Positions 22,401-33,482 of a stretch of 64,000 bases of DNA are shown piece by piece. The position numbers and the translations under genes are program-made. Each line of letters opens with the position of its first letter. Positions within the stretch are counted from its first letter, which is position 1. The DNA is from Solea solea (taxonomy: Eukaryota > Chordata > Actinopteri > Pleuronectiformes > Soleidae): positions 6,717,290-6,781,289 of the forward strand of contig NC_081147.1 of NCBI RefSeq assembly GCF_958295425.1, given 5' to 3'. Under the pieces are notes generated by a model that did no database searches, was not told the DNA's origin, and was given only the letters and a program-made list of their open reading frames with translations.

Positions 22401-25400
22401 TCTATAAGTGTCTGTTTGTGCCCATTGAGCTGAGATAAGGCTGTTTTCGGATTTTTTTTCATTTTTCTACTTTCCCATAATATAAACCTCACAAATGAAG
22501 TTAACATCTTTAAAAGATTAAGTTCTGTACCCTTCGTGTTTGATTTTGCAAAGCTTTCACTGTTGGGATGTGTTTTTCCATTGGTGTCTGTTTGTGTGCG
22601 CATTCAGCTGAGATAAGGCTGTTTCCGGATTTTTTTCATTTTTCTGCTGTCCCATAACATAAACCTCACAAATGACGTTACCATCTTTAAAAGATTAAGT
22701 TCTGTACCCTTCGTGTTTGATTTTGCAAAGCTTTCACTGTTGGGATGTGTTTTTCCATAAGTGTCTGTTTGTGTGCGCATTTAGCTAAGATAAGGCTGTT
22801 TTCGGATTTTTTTCATTTTTCTACTTTCCCATAATATAAACCTCACAAATGAAGTTAACATCTTTAAAGATTTAGTTATGTACCCTCAGTGTTTGATTTT
22901 GCAATGATTTCACTGTTGGGACGTGTTTTTCTATTTGTGTCTGTTTGTGTGCGCATTCAGCTGAGATAAGGCTGTTTCCGGATTTTTTTCATTTTTCTGC
23001 TGTCCCATAACATAAACCTCACAAATGAAGTTAACATCTTTAAAAGATTAAGTTCTGTACCCTTCGTGTTTGATTTTGCAAAGCTTTCACTGTTGGGATG
23101 TGTTTTTCCATAAGTGTCTGTTTGTGTGCGCATTCAGCTGAGATAAGGCTGTTTTCGGATTTTTTTCATTTTTCTACTTTCCCATAATATAAACCTCACA
23201 AATGAAGTTAACATCTTTAAAGATTTAGTTCTGTACCCTCAGTGTTTGATTTTGCAATGATTTCACTGTTGGGATGTGTTTTTCTATTGGTGTCTGTTTG
23301 TGTGCGCATTCAGCTGAGATAAGGCTGTTTCCGGATTTTTTTTCATTTTTCTGCTGTCCCATAACATAAACCTCACAAATGAAGTTAACATCTTAAAAGA
23401 TTTAGTTCTGTACCCTTCGTGTTTGATTTTGCAAAGATTTCACTGTTGGGATGTGTTTTTCTATAATTGTCTGTTTGTGCCCATTGAGCTGAGATAAGGC
23501 TGTTTTCGGATTTTTTTCATTTTTCTAATTTCCCATAATATAAACTTCACAAATGAAGTTAACATCTTAAAAGATTTAGTTCTGTACCCTTCGTGTTTGA
23601 TTTTGCAAATATTTCACTGTTGGGATGTGTTTTTCTATTGGTGTCTGTTTGTGTGCGCATTCAGCTGAGATAAGGCTGTTTCCGGATTTTTTTTCATTTT
23701 TCTGCTGTCCCATAACATAAACCTCACAAATGAAGTTAACATCTTTAAAAGATTAAGTTCTGTACCCTTCGTGTTTGATTTTGCAAAGCTTTCACTGTTG
23801 GGATGTGTTTTTCCATAAGTGTCTGTTTGTGTGCGCATTCAGCTGAGATAAGGCTGTTTTCGGATTTTTTTTCATTTTTCTACTTTCCCATAATATAAAC
23901 CTCACAAATGAAGTTAACATCTTTAAAGATTTAGTTCTGTACCCTCAGTGTTTGATTTTGCAATGATTTCACTGTTGAGATGTGTTTTTCTATTGGTGTC
24001 TGTTTGTGTGCGCATTCAGCTGAGATAAGGCTGTTTCCGGATTTTTTTTCATTTTTCTGCTGTCCCATAACATAAACCTCACAAATGAAGTTAACATCTT
24101 AAAAGATTTAGTTCTGTACCCTTCGTGTTTGATTTTGCAAAGATTTACTGTTGGGATGTGTTTTTCTATTGGTGTCTATTTGTGTGCGCATTCAGCTTAG
24201 ATAAGGCTGTTTCCGGATTTTTTTCATTTTTCTGCTGTCCCATAACATAAACCTCACAAATGAAGTTAACATCTTTAAAAGATTAAGTTCTGTACCCTTC
24301 GTGTTTGATTTTGCAAAGCTTTCACTGTTGGGATGTGTTTTTCCATAAGTGTCTGTTTGTGTGCGCATTCAGCTGAGATAAGGCTGTTTTCGGATTTTTT
24401 TCATTTTTCTACTTTCCCATAATATAAACCTCACAAATGAAGTTAACATCTTTAAAGATTTAGTTCTGTACCCTCAGTGTTTGATTTTGCAATGATTTCA
24501 CTGTTGGGATGTGTTTTTCTATTGGTGTCTGTTTGTGTGCGCATTCAGCTGAGATAAGGCTGTTTTCGGATTTTTTTCATTTTTCTGCTGTCCCATAACA
24601 TAAACTTCACAAATGAAGTTAAAATCTTAAAAGATTTAGTTCTGTACCATCGTGTTTGATTTTGCAAATATTTCACTGTTGGGATGTGTTTTTCTATTGG
24701 TGTCTGTTTGTGTGCGCATTCAGCTGAGATAAGGCTGTTTCCGGATTTTTTTCATTTTTCTGCTGTCCCATAACATAAACCTCACAAATGACGTTACCAT
24801 CTTTAAAAGATTAAGTTCTGTACCCTTCGTGTTTGATTTTGCAAAGCTTTCACTGTTGGGATGTGTTTTTCCATAAGTGTCTGTTTGTGTGCGCATTCAG
24901 CTGAGATAAGGCTGTTTTCGGATTTTTTTCATTTTTCTACTTTCCCATAATATAAACCTCACAAATGAAGTTAACATCTTTAAAGATTTAGTTATGTACC
25001 CTCAGTGTTTGATTTTGCAATGATTTCACTGTTGGGATGTGTTTTTCTATTTGTGTCTGTTTGTGTGCGCATTCAGCTGAGATAAGGCTGTTTCCGGATT
25101 TTTTTCATTTTTCTGCTGTCCCATAACATAAACCTCACAAATGAAGTTAACATCTTTAAAAGATTAAGTTCTGTACCCTTCGTGTTTGATTTTGCAAAGC
25201 TTTCACTGTTGGGATGTGTTTTTCCATAAGTGTCTGTTTGTGTGCGCATTCAGCTGAGATATGGCTGTTTTCGGATTTTTTTCATTTTTCTACTTTCCCA
25301 TAATATAAACCTCACAAATGAAGTTAACATCTTTAAAGATTTAGTTCTGTACCCTCAGTGTTTGATTTTGCAATGATTTCACTGTTGGGATGTGTTTTTC

Positions 25401-26903
25401 TATTGGTGTCTGTTTGTGTGCGCATTCAGCTGAGATAAGGCTGTTTCCGGATTTTTTTCATTTTTCTGCTGTCCCATAACATAAACCTCACAAATGAAGT
25501 TAACATCTTTAAAAGATTAAGTTCTGTACCCTTCGTGTTTGATTTTGCAAAGCTTTCACTGTTGGGATGTGTTTTTCCATAAGTGTCTGTTTGTGTGCGC
25601 ATTCAGCTGAGATAAGGCTGTTTCCGGATTTTTTTCATTTTTCTACTTTCCCATAACATAAACCTCACAAATGAAGTTAACATCTTTAAAAGATTAAGTT
25701 CTGTACCCTTCGTGTTTGATTTTGCAAAGCTTTCACTGTTGGGATGTGTTTTTCCATAAGTGTCTGTTTGTGTGCGCATTCAGCTGAGATAAGGCTGTTT
25801 CCGGATTTTTTTCATTTTTCTACTTTCCCATAACATAAACCTCACAAATGAAGTTAACATCTTAAAAGATTAAGTTCTGTACCCTTCGTGTTTGATTTTG
25901 CAATGATTTCACTGTTGGGATGTGTTTTTCTATTGGTGTCTGTTTGTGTGCGCATTCAGCTGAGATAAGGCTGTTTCCGGATTTTTTTCATTTTTCTGCT
26001 GTCCCATAACATAAAACCTCACAAATGAAGTTAACATCTTAAAAGATTTAGTTCTGTACCCTCAGTGTTTGATTTTGCAAAGATTTACTGTTGGGATGTG
26101 TTTTTCTATTGGTGTCTGTTTGTGTGCGCATTCAGCTGAGATAAGGCTGTTTTCGGATTTTTTTCATTTTTCTACTTTCCCATAATATAAACCTCACAAA
26201 TGAAGTTAACATCTTTTTTCTACTTTCCCATAATATAAACCTAACAAATGAACTTAAAATCTTATAAGATATACTTCTTTACCCTCAGTGTTTGATTTTG
26301 CAAAGATTTCACTGTTTGGATGTGTTTTTCTATTGGTGTCTGTTTGTGTGCGCATTCAGCTGAGATAAGGCTGTTTCCGGATTTTTTTTAATTTTTCTGC
26401 TGTCCCATAACATAAACCTCACAAATGAAGTTCACATCTTAAAAGATTTAGTTCTGTACCCTTCGAGTTTGATTTTGCAAAGCTTTCACTGTTGGGATGT
26501 GTTTTTCCATAAGTGTCTGTTTGTGCCCCATTGAGCTGAGATAAGGCTGTTTTCGGAATTTTTTCATTTTTCTGCTGTCCCATAACATAAACCTCACAAA
26601 TGAAGTTTAACATCTTAAAAGATTTAGTTCTGTACCCTTCGTGTTTGATTTTGCAAAGATTTCACTGTTGGGATGTGTTTTTCTATTGGTGTCTGTTTGT
26701 GTGCGCATTCAGCTGAGATAAGGCTGTTTCCGGATTTTTTAAATTTTTCTGCTGTCCCATAACATAAACCTCACAAATGAAGTTAACCATCTTAAAAGAT
26801 TTAGTTCTGTACCCTTCGTGTTTGATTTTGCAAAGATTTCACTGTTGGGATGTGTTTTTCTATTGGTGTCTGTTTGTGTGCGCATTCAGCTGAGATAAGG
26901 CTG
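19500..26903 (+). repeat. Satellite B array, about 42 head-to-tail monomers of about 177 bp
   Basis: Monomers of 176-180 bp run uniformly in one orientation. Each has the phrases GTACCCTTCGTGTTTGATTTTGC or CCCTCAGTGTTTG, CACTGTTGGGATGTGTTTT, CATTCAGCTGAGATAAGGCTG and CCATAA(T/C)ATAAACCTCACAAATG. The unit clearly shares ancestry with S1 of satellite A. Subtypes differ in CCATAAGTG versus CTATTGGTG and in TTTCCGG versus TTTTCGG. They recur in multi-monomer order: the rare TGACGTTACC variant occurs at 20024, 21439, 22673 and 24789, spaced 8, 7 and 12 monomers. No genes; open frames of up to 89 codons are shadows of the repeat. Confidence 0.95.
26205..26262 (+). repeat. Recombined, truncated monomer junction in satellite B
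   Basis: After GAAGTTAACATCTT the monomer jumps directly to TTTTCTACTTTCCCATAATATAAACCTAAC, skipping most of a unit. The next monomer (AAATGAACTTAAAATCTTATAAGATATACTTC…) matches the variant at about 19670-19720, at the very left edge of the array. It marks an illegitimate or unequal exchange joining edge-type monomers to the array interior. Confidence 0.7.
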
Positions 26904-26930
26904 GAAAATGAAAAAAATCCGGAAACAGCC
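26880..26930. repeat. Fold-back (inversion) junction of the palindrome
   Basis: GCGCATTCAGCTGAGATAAGGCTG in forward orientation (ending at about 26903) is followed, after GAAAATGAAAAAAATCCGGAAA, by CAGCCTTTTCTCAGCTGAATGCGC. This is the same satellite B segment inverted, with one mismatch. The spacer is about 22 bp, so the strands could snap back. Left of this point satellite B is in plus orientation; right of it, only about 140 bp of inverted monomer remains before the inverted arm begins. Confidence 0.85.
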
Positions 26931-29019
26931 TTTTCTCAGCTGAATGCGCACACAAAACAGACACCAATAGAAAATCACATCCAAACAGTGAAATCATTGC
27001 AAAATCAAACACTGAGAGTACAGAAGTATATCTTATAAGATGTACATTTCATTTGTTCAGTTAACTGTATGGTTATTTGTCATAATCAAACTTCAAAAAA
27101 ATATTTCTACAATGTTTTTTTCAACAAATGTTGCTTTCACAGCACACATTATTGTTGTAATCATATCATTATTATTATTATTATTATTATTATTGCTGTT
27201 AATATTATTATTGTTATCATCACCATCATTATATTTATATCATTAATACATTGACATTATATTAACATAAAAAAACAAAAACTCGCGCACTCATTCTATT
27301 GGGAACAATCACATGATGATGCTGAAGGTGGCTCCACATTCGCTTCCGATTTTCATTAAGTTTCGATTCCACCTTAAATAAATGCACGTTTCGGCCAGTA
27401 GGGAGAAGTGCGAATTCAGGAATGGTTGCAATAGAATTCAGTCAGCATTCATATTTGAGATGGACTTTCTCCTATAGTCCAAAGTAGATATGGCCATATA
27501 GGGGATCACTGGAAAAATAAGGAGCTGTAGTATGCAAAGCAGGTGCCATATTTCATGGGAAATCATATTCGGCCACTAGAGGGCAGTGCAAAGTCACAAA
27601 TTGTTGCAAAATAATTGTCAAAATCTTGACTTTTGAGCTTGATTTTCTCCAAAATTCTCAAACCAGGAAAATTCATCACAAATACCCGATCACGATATGA
27701 CAATATCAAAATTCTAAGATCATATCTTGTCTCATGTCATGATATAGCTATAATATTGTCATGCCTTCCTCATCATTCCATTTGTCAGAGATAAAATAAG
27801 AATCCATAACCCATTTTGAGAGGCAGGTTCTCATAAGGTTGGGAAGTGTCAACTATTTGGGTTGCCACTGATGGGTAGACTCCCCTGTTTAAATGTTGGA
27901 GTTTAGTATTTTGGGCAACACCATGTTAGTTTTTGAAACCAGAAACAACCATAGTTATAAGAGAAGGGATGGATACTGATAGCTTGTCCACTACAAATCC
28001 ACCTATAACTGCAACTTTGCAAACATGAAATGCAGAGCTGTCAATCACACACGGTGGGACTGACAGCTCTGCATTTAAATGTAAAATTAAATTTACATTG
28101 TGGACATGCAGCTCTACTGAAGAGGAACTAAGACCATAAACCCTTTAGAACAATGTATGCAGGGCACCAGACTAACTTTTTACTAGGAGCACAGTAGCCC
28201 CCCCTATAACTGAATGTTTTAGGAGAGCAAGCAGAACATTTAGGGGCGCACACCTTAAACATTTCCTCTCATTTTCACTGTATTACTGATCAATACTTCG
28301 ATAATAATTGAATAAATTGCAATGTGCTGTTTAGAATTCCCAGTGAATTTTTATTGTGCACTTGTTTGTTAAAGAATAAGATCACATAAGAGACATTTAG
28401 TGTACATAAAATACCATCACTGTCACTACAGTACAATTATTAACTAGAAGTGGCCCGGTACTGTCCAGTACACAGAACCGACACTTTTATTTGTGTACTG
28501 GCACATTTCACAAGATGCCGGTAATCTCTTATCAGTCCACTTGATTATGGTCCAGAGCAATAACGTCTCAGGGTACACTATGTGAGGTTCACCTGTTCTC
28601 GCAAAAAGTCAAGTGTTTATTCCTTGAGTTTGGAGTTTTTATTTTCTATCTAATCTCTATCTGGAAGACGACCGCTGTGGCGACCATCATCATGCTTCAA
28701 AAGCATGAGTTAGCTCATCCACACACTCATACTTTCTGATATAATAAAAATAAACATGGAGCTGGCAAGTTGAGGCTTGAAAATATCAGAGGACGATGCA
28801 CAGAAGGGATTAAGCTGGGATATTGCCCGGTATCCTGGACTCTTGCTCAAAAATTAATAAATTGATAAAGTTGAACCTGAATTTTCCTTAACACTAAAAC
28901 AAGGCCAGACCAAAAGTTTCACTCCCAGGGCTGGAGTATGCCAGGTGTAATATTATTAGATATTAATGTAGATGTTATGCTAGAATTTGATGCACAAGCC
29001 TGTTTTCTTTGTGTATTAC

Positions 29020-29112
29020 CTTAATGACTCTGTCCTGGCAGTGCTGGATGATCTTACACAGCTCCTCTGTACCCTGAGACTCGAGACTCTGATGAAGGAT
29101 CTGCTCAAACAT
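29020..29112 (-). CDS. Exon-like block C, right copy
   Basis: Mirror of 17435-17527: same length (93 bp), same acceptor and donor, and no disabling change seen. The open frame is phase 0. Family not recognised. Confidence 0.58.
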
Positions 29113-29537
29113 CTAGTAAAACACAATTTGTAGTTTTGTACCTAACTTTGTGACATACATGCATGTAACACCAGACAAACTGACTCATATAGGAATATCC
29201 CATGAAATAATGTGATAATGTACTACACCCAGTTCCACAGTCTGTATTGTGGCATGTCTGTAGACAACTATATCTATTTAACTGTCCACCTAGTTATCAA
29301 ACCGCCAAACAATGTTCGCCTTTAGTTCTACTGTGTCCTTGATCAATGCCACAGTCAGAACCTCATCATTCAACTATTTGACAAACTCTAGTCAAACAGG
29401 AGCTACAGTGTAGGAAAATGATCAAGAAATAAAATGAGTGTCAATAAAATGATTAGCTCTCATAGAAACTTCCCATTGTGTTAACCAGTTAACCAATAAC
29501 CTATATTAGACTGGTTAGTCAGTAGTTGAGGTTTCAC

Positions 29538-29693
29538 CTCTCTCATGGGGATCTGGGCCCTTTGGACAAACACTGACGGGCTGCTCACGTCAAACTGTTG
29601 CTGCAGACCCTCAAGGCTCAGGTTCACCACCTTCTCATAGCAGCTGTGCATCTTAACTGGATGGAAAGCCAGCATGGAGATCTTCTCCATGTG
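29538..29693 (-). CDS. Exon-like block B, right copy
   Basis: Mirror of 16854-17009, giving an identical 52-residue peptide bounded by the same AG and GT signals. Both reading directions of the surrounding 290 bp translate identically to the left copy. The local identity is therefore essentially complete, higher than in neighbouring non-coding DNA. In this arm the provirus lies between block B and putative first exon D, in the same transcriptional direction. Confidence 0.62.
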
Positions 29694-30289
29694 CTGAGGA
29701 GGAAGACAAGAAGGGAGAGGAAGAGATGGATGAGGCATGGACAGATTTGGGAAAAAATTATAATTGTGTCTCACAATAAATATACTACTGCAAAAGTATC
29801 ACTAATGTTACACTAGACAAATGCTGTTTAAATCACAAACATATTTGGAATAGGAGTATAGGAATTGCGGATAGATAACATTTGTTTTGTAAAGATCCAG
29901 ATTCTTGTGCTTCAACTGCGAAAATCAGAGTGCATTTTCTATACATAATCATTATATATTGTGCTTCAATTTATTTTCTCATGTTATGGGTTTTATTTAA
30001 AGCGACACAATTTTCAACCTTCACGTAATGTCTCTAAGCAGGGATGGGAAGTATTTCTGATACATGTATTAAAAAAAATACATATATAAAATACAAAATA
30101 TGCTCTTTTCTGGAGATGATGAAAAATTCCTTCAGATTTTGTACCAATATATTTCCATTATGTGTATTTTATTTAAAAAACTGTCACATACGTCCTTTGA
30201 AAAAAAGTGATGACATAAGAAGACAAATTGCAGGATGCTGCTTCAGATTGGACGTCATGGTGCTTGTGCCTACTTTAATTTGCCAGGAC

Positions 30290-31090
30290 TTGTTAAGATC
30301 ACAATTAGTTTACATAAGAATTGAATTGAGGCAAGCGATTACCATCAGAGCTGAGTTGCAAGACTTTAGAGCTCACTCTGTCGTTAACATCGATGACAGT
30401 GTTAAAGTCGCCACAGAAAATAAATTTGTATCCGACCAATAGCGGTTCTTTAAGTCTTTTAAAAAGTTGAAAAATGTTTGTTCTCTCATGAGAGGTGTAC
30501 ACGTGTATCGTTCGTATTTTTTCTCCTCTGTAAAAACAATCCAACATGAGCAATCTACAAGGAATTAAATTAGGAAATCATTCGTTTTACGAATAATAGT
30601 GACATCACCAGTTTTAGAAAAAAGATCCCACCATCAGCTTTACTTTCGCCAATAGAAATTACACTTAGACCTTTGTTCCACATGCTGGATACCTTTACTC
30701 TTTACTTGTGTTCAGTCTCAGTTCTTGACAACATAATATGTCAAAGTCAGTTTTCAACAAGAATTTAATTTGTTGGGCTCTAAAAGAATTTGATTGGATG
30801 CCATGGGCATGAAACTTTGGGGAAGGTCATAAATGTTTGGGGGGAAGCTAAGGTGTGGGTTTGTCGTCATTTTATAATATATATATATATTTATATATAT
30901 TTATATATATTTATTTTATAACAAGCTTTTCTTTTCTTTTTCTCTACCTCTACAAAAGGTGTTTCATGATCATCATCAGGCTCTGGAGCGGGGAATTCAG
31001 GGGTGGGAGAGAAAGAGCCAAAGTTGTTGCTGTAAGGGGGGCTCTCTGCTACAGCCTGCGGGTAAAGCGGGGGTGCTGCCGACTTGCTGA
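30290..31090 (-). mobile_element. LINE 5' fragment (endonuclease remains), right copy
   Basis: Mirror of the left 5' fragment. On the minus strand, 30553-30305 stays open through FYRGEKIRTIHVYTSHER and a CGDFN motif, so this copy is slightly better preserved than the left one. It has lost 8 bp in the SWNAHG region (near 30808), which breaks the frame there. Confidence 0.55.
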
Positions 31091-31148
31091 CTCTGACCCT
31101 TATACCTATTCCAAGCCCTACCAGTAGAGGTCCCCCAAATCCCAATTC

Positions 31149-32110
31149 ATGAGCTGGAATAAAATGATATCAAAGTTTAGTTGGGGTGGCAAAAGACCCA
31201 CGATAAGACTGGAAACTCTCCAGCTGCCAAAAGAAGAAGGAGGGATGAGACTTCCAAAATTAAAGGAATACTACCATGCGGCCCAATTGAGATATATTGT
31301 AGGTTGGTGCAAACCAGACACAGTGAAATGAAATAGAAAAAGAGTTTGGAGAAAACCCAGTACAGAATATAATTGGGGATAAAGAAACATACAAGAAGAT
31401 TCAAAACCAAATAGACACAATCACGATGTTCACATACAAAATATGGTTCAGCATAATAAAAAAATATAAGATACAGAAAGACACTAATTTATTGAATATG
31501 ATAGCAATTTTACACCGACTAGGTACGATATAGGATTTAAACAGTGGACAACCAAGGGAATCACAGCATGGTGTGTTTTGGTGAAAGATGACAGCTTGAG
31601 AGTTTCCAAAATATGACAGAAAAAAAGGATTTAGATAATCAATCATGAATTCTGTGGATTCCTGCAACTTAGAGACTACTATATGAAAGAGATCAGGATG
31701 GACCCCTCCTGAGAAGTGAATAGTGTGATCCAGATCATCATAATCAACGCATACAAAGAAACCACAATTAGAATTATATTGGGACTATATAAAAAAATGC
31801 TACAAAATACATAAAAAAAAAAGATGGGAATCAGGATTTAACATAAAACTTAGTGATGAAGATTGGCTAAGATTGGTATAATCTGCCAGACATTAACCTC
31901 ATGTATGAAACAAAGTGATTTTGAAGCAGAAACATATTTAGGTTACAAGGTCAGAGCTGCAGTGACTTCCTGACAAGTACAAATTAGCGTTTCATGGGTT
32001 GTACTGGCAACAGACATGACAAATGTTGGGTGGCTGGGCTTTTTTTTTTTAATCAGTCTTGAATATGTCAAAGATTACCCACAATATTAACTTTGAAGCA
32101 TTGTTAGTTT
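31149..32110 (+). mobile_element. LINE ORF2 3' fragment, right copy
   Basis: The plus strand 31149-31331 encodes the same 60-residue segment as the left copy (WGGKRPTIRLETLQLPKEEGG and AAQLR motifs), with no change. Degenerate ORF2 sequence continues to about 32100. The CCCTAA-like tract of the left copy is not present here; the corresponding bases read TGGCTGGGC. Confidence 0.6.
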
Positions 32111-32650
32111 TGTGTAGCATCAGATAAAACATGTACTCCCTCCCCTCTTAATTTGAAAAGAGGACATTTGTAATATGGAAATAATTGAATATTTGGTGGT
32201 TTTGAGGAGGACTGATGCAGGACAAAAGTATTAATCTTTTATGACAACAATTCTTGGGAGTGAACATTCCTGCCATATACTCAAGTGTATGGTGAAAACA
32301 ATGTTCAGTGTTCTATTGATCTATTAATAAAATGTTTTCATTTGAATTCCAATTTGCCAAGAGACCTTCTTACAAGAAAGTGTGCCATATGCACTAACAC
32401 AGTGGAAATGAATCATAATGCAGCCTGAGGGTTAAGGAAACAGTTTGTCATCAACTAAATACTGTAGGTGTCCAAAGCCTGAGGGTCAACCTCTTTCCCC
32501 GGATGAAGCAGAATCCAGTCACGTTAACTGTGCGTTGTAAGAATGGAAAAGACTGTCATAAAAAAAAAATAATAATTACAACACCCACACTGTATCAACA
32601 TTCAGAGTGGACCTAATTTTTAAGAATAGAGGGATAGATTTAGTGTATAG
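32111..32650. other. Intron-like sequence left of the provirus
   Basis: Mirror of 13882-14435. No gene seen. Confidence 0.5.
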
Positions 32651-32654
32651 CCTA
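32651..32654. repeat. Target-site duplication CCTA (left)
   Basis: CCTA directly precedes TGTTGAGG at the proviral edge and is repeated at 41336-41339 after …GCTCACA. The empty site on the other arm reads (reverse complement) AGCCTACTTG, so exactly four bases were duplicated. Four bases is the spacing typical of gammaretroviral integrases. Confidence 0.92.
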
Positions 32655-33122
32655 TGTTGAGGTCAAACAGCCGTTTGCCTTTTGTCCGAGTCCGTTGATG
32701 CGGTGAAAGGAGGACCAGGAGAAGACGGAGTAAGAATTATACAGATTTATTGCGCAGTTTGCAAAGTGCGGAGAATAGTTCAAGTACAGTACATGTATCA
32801 ATGTCGTGTACAAGAAGAGTCTGCTCATGTCTAGGGGTGTTATCCTATATAGTCTTCAGGTGAGTCGCCGCCTTATTTGTGTGTGCGTCAATGTAGCATG
32901 AAAAACAGGAGGCAGAAGTTAGGGAGAGTGGTGCATGGTACCCAAGGCCGTTTGTGAGGATGTGTGTGGGTGCGTGACCTACCCAAGGTCATTTGTGAGG
33001 GTGTGTGTGTGTGTGACTGCTTCAACAAGTATATGTGAACAAGTTCAGTTAAAGTCATGTTCGTGCGACTAGGGTGTTTTTGAGAAAGTGTAACTATGTG
33101 TATTATATGTTCTGTGCTCACA
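32655..33122 (-). repeat. 3' LTR (468 bp)
   Basis: Read on the minus strand it begins TGTGAGCACAG and ends CCTCAACA, the TG…CA rule. It contains TATATAG (within 32844-32853) and, about 95 bases further on, AATAAA (32746-32751), giving U3-R-U5 order. U3 holds two roughly 40-bp direct repeats (CCCAAGG…TTTGTGAGG near 32940 and 32982 on the plus strand). By eye it is identical to the other LTR along its whole length. Confidence 0.95.
32746..32751 (-). terminator. LTR polyadenylation signal AATAAA
   Basis: AATAAA on the minus strand, downstream of the TATA motif, within the R/U5 part of the 3' LTR. The same motif lies at 40959-40964 in the 5' LTR. Confidence 0.7.
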
Positions 33123-33134
33123 ATTCCCCCTTTC
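33123..33134 (-). promoter_or_regulatory. Polypurine tract
   Basis: GAAAGGGGGAAT on the minus strand abuts the 3' LTR start TGTGAG exactly. It is the expected plus-strand primer. It overlaps by one base a 7-bp hairpin stem (CGAGCTC 33134-33140 / GAGCTCG 33148-33154). Confidence 0.9.
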
Positions 33135-33219
33135 GAGCTCTACAAAAGAGCTCGATAAAACAAGAAAAAACAAGAAAACATCACACAGTAATGGCCTCCA
33201 CCTTCCAAACAATAACATT

Positions 33220-33327
33220 TTACAATCGGGTGTGCCCTGTAAGAGCAAGCTTAAGTAGAGCACCAGCAAAAGTTATTATGAGTATGACAATCAGTACAAT
33301 AAAGAAATTGAGTTGGCACGACGTCAT
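33220..33327 (-). CDS. Small hydrophobic open frame between pol and 3' LTR
   Basis: ATG at 33327 opens 35 codons ending in TAA at 33220-33222. Residues 8-25 are almost all F, I, V and L, a single strong transmembrane candidate, followed by a short basic tail. The frame is open about 17 codons further upstream to a TGA. It occupies the place where env would end, so it could be a vestige of an envelope membrane anchor, a small accessory membrane peptide, or chance. No signal peptide, fusion peptide or CX6C-type motif is visible. Confidence 0.3.
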   Translation of the reverse strand: MTSCQLNFFIVLIVILIITFAGALLKLALTGHTRL

Positions 33328-33482
33328 CAGGATGAGCTGGTAGTTTGGCACACTACTTGTCGGAGGGAGGCGCTGATTTCACCCTACCCCCTTTTCAGGT
33401 GCGCGGACCGGATGCCGTGTGATGTTGGAAAGAATTTATAGAGCTCGGGTGTACTACCCTGTCCTCTAGTGCCACCAGGGGA

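Larger units (their letters stand above)
26904..32654. repeat. Right arm of the giant inverted repeat, part 1
   Basis: Reverse complement of about 13878-19640. It starts with a remnant of inverted satellite B (26904-27043), then the trinucleotide tract (27160-27245), the hairpin (28028-28076), blocks C and B, the LINE fragments, and the intron-like sequence up to the provirus. It ends in CCTA (32651-32654), the proviral target duplication. Confidence 0.95.

Noticed and set aside
19500..26903. CENP-B box in satellite B
   Set aside because: No stretch fits the TTCG…A…CGGG pattern; TTCGTG and TTCGGA phrases lack the second half.
33123..33482. A hidden env gene
   Set aside because: Only 360 bp are available and no envelope motifs are visible beyond one hydrophobic stretch.
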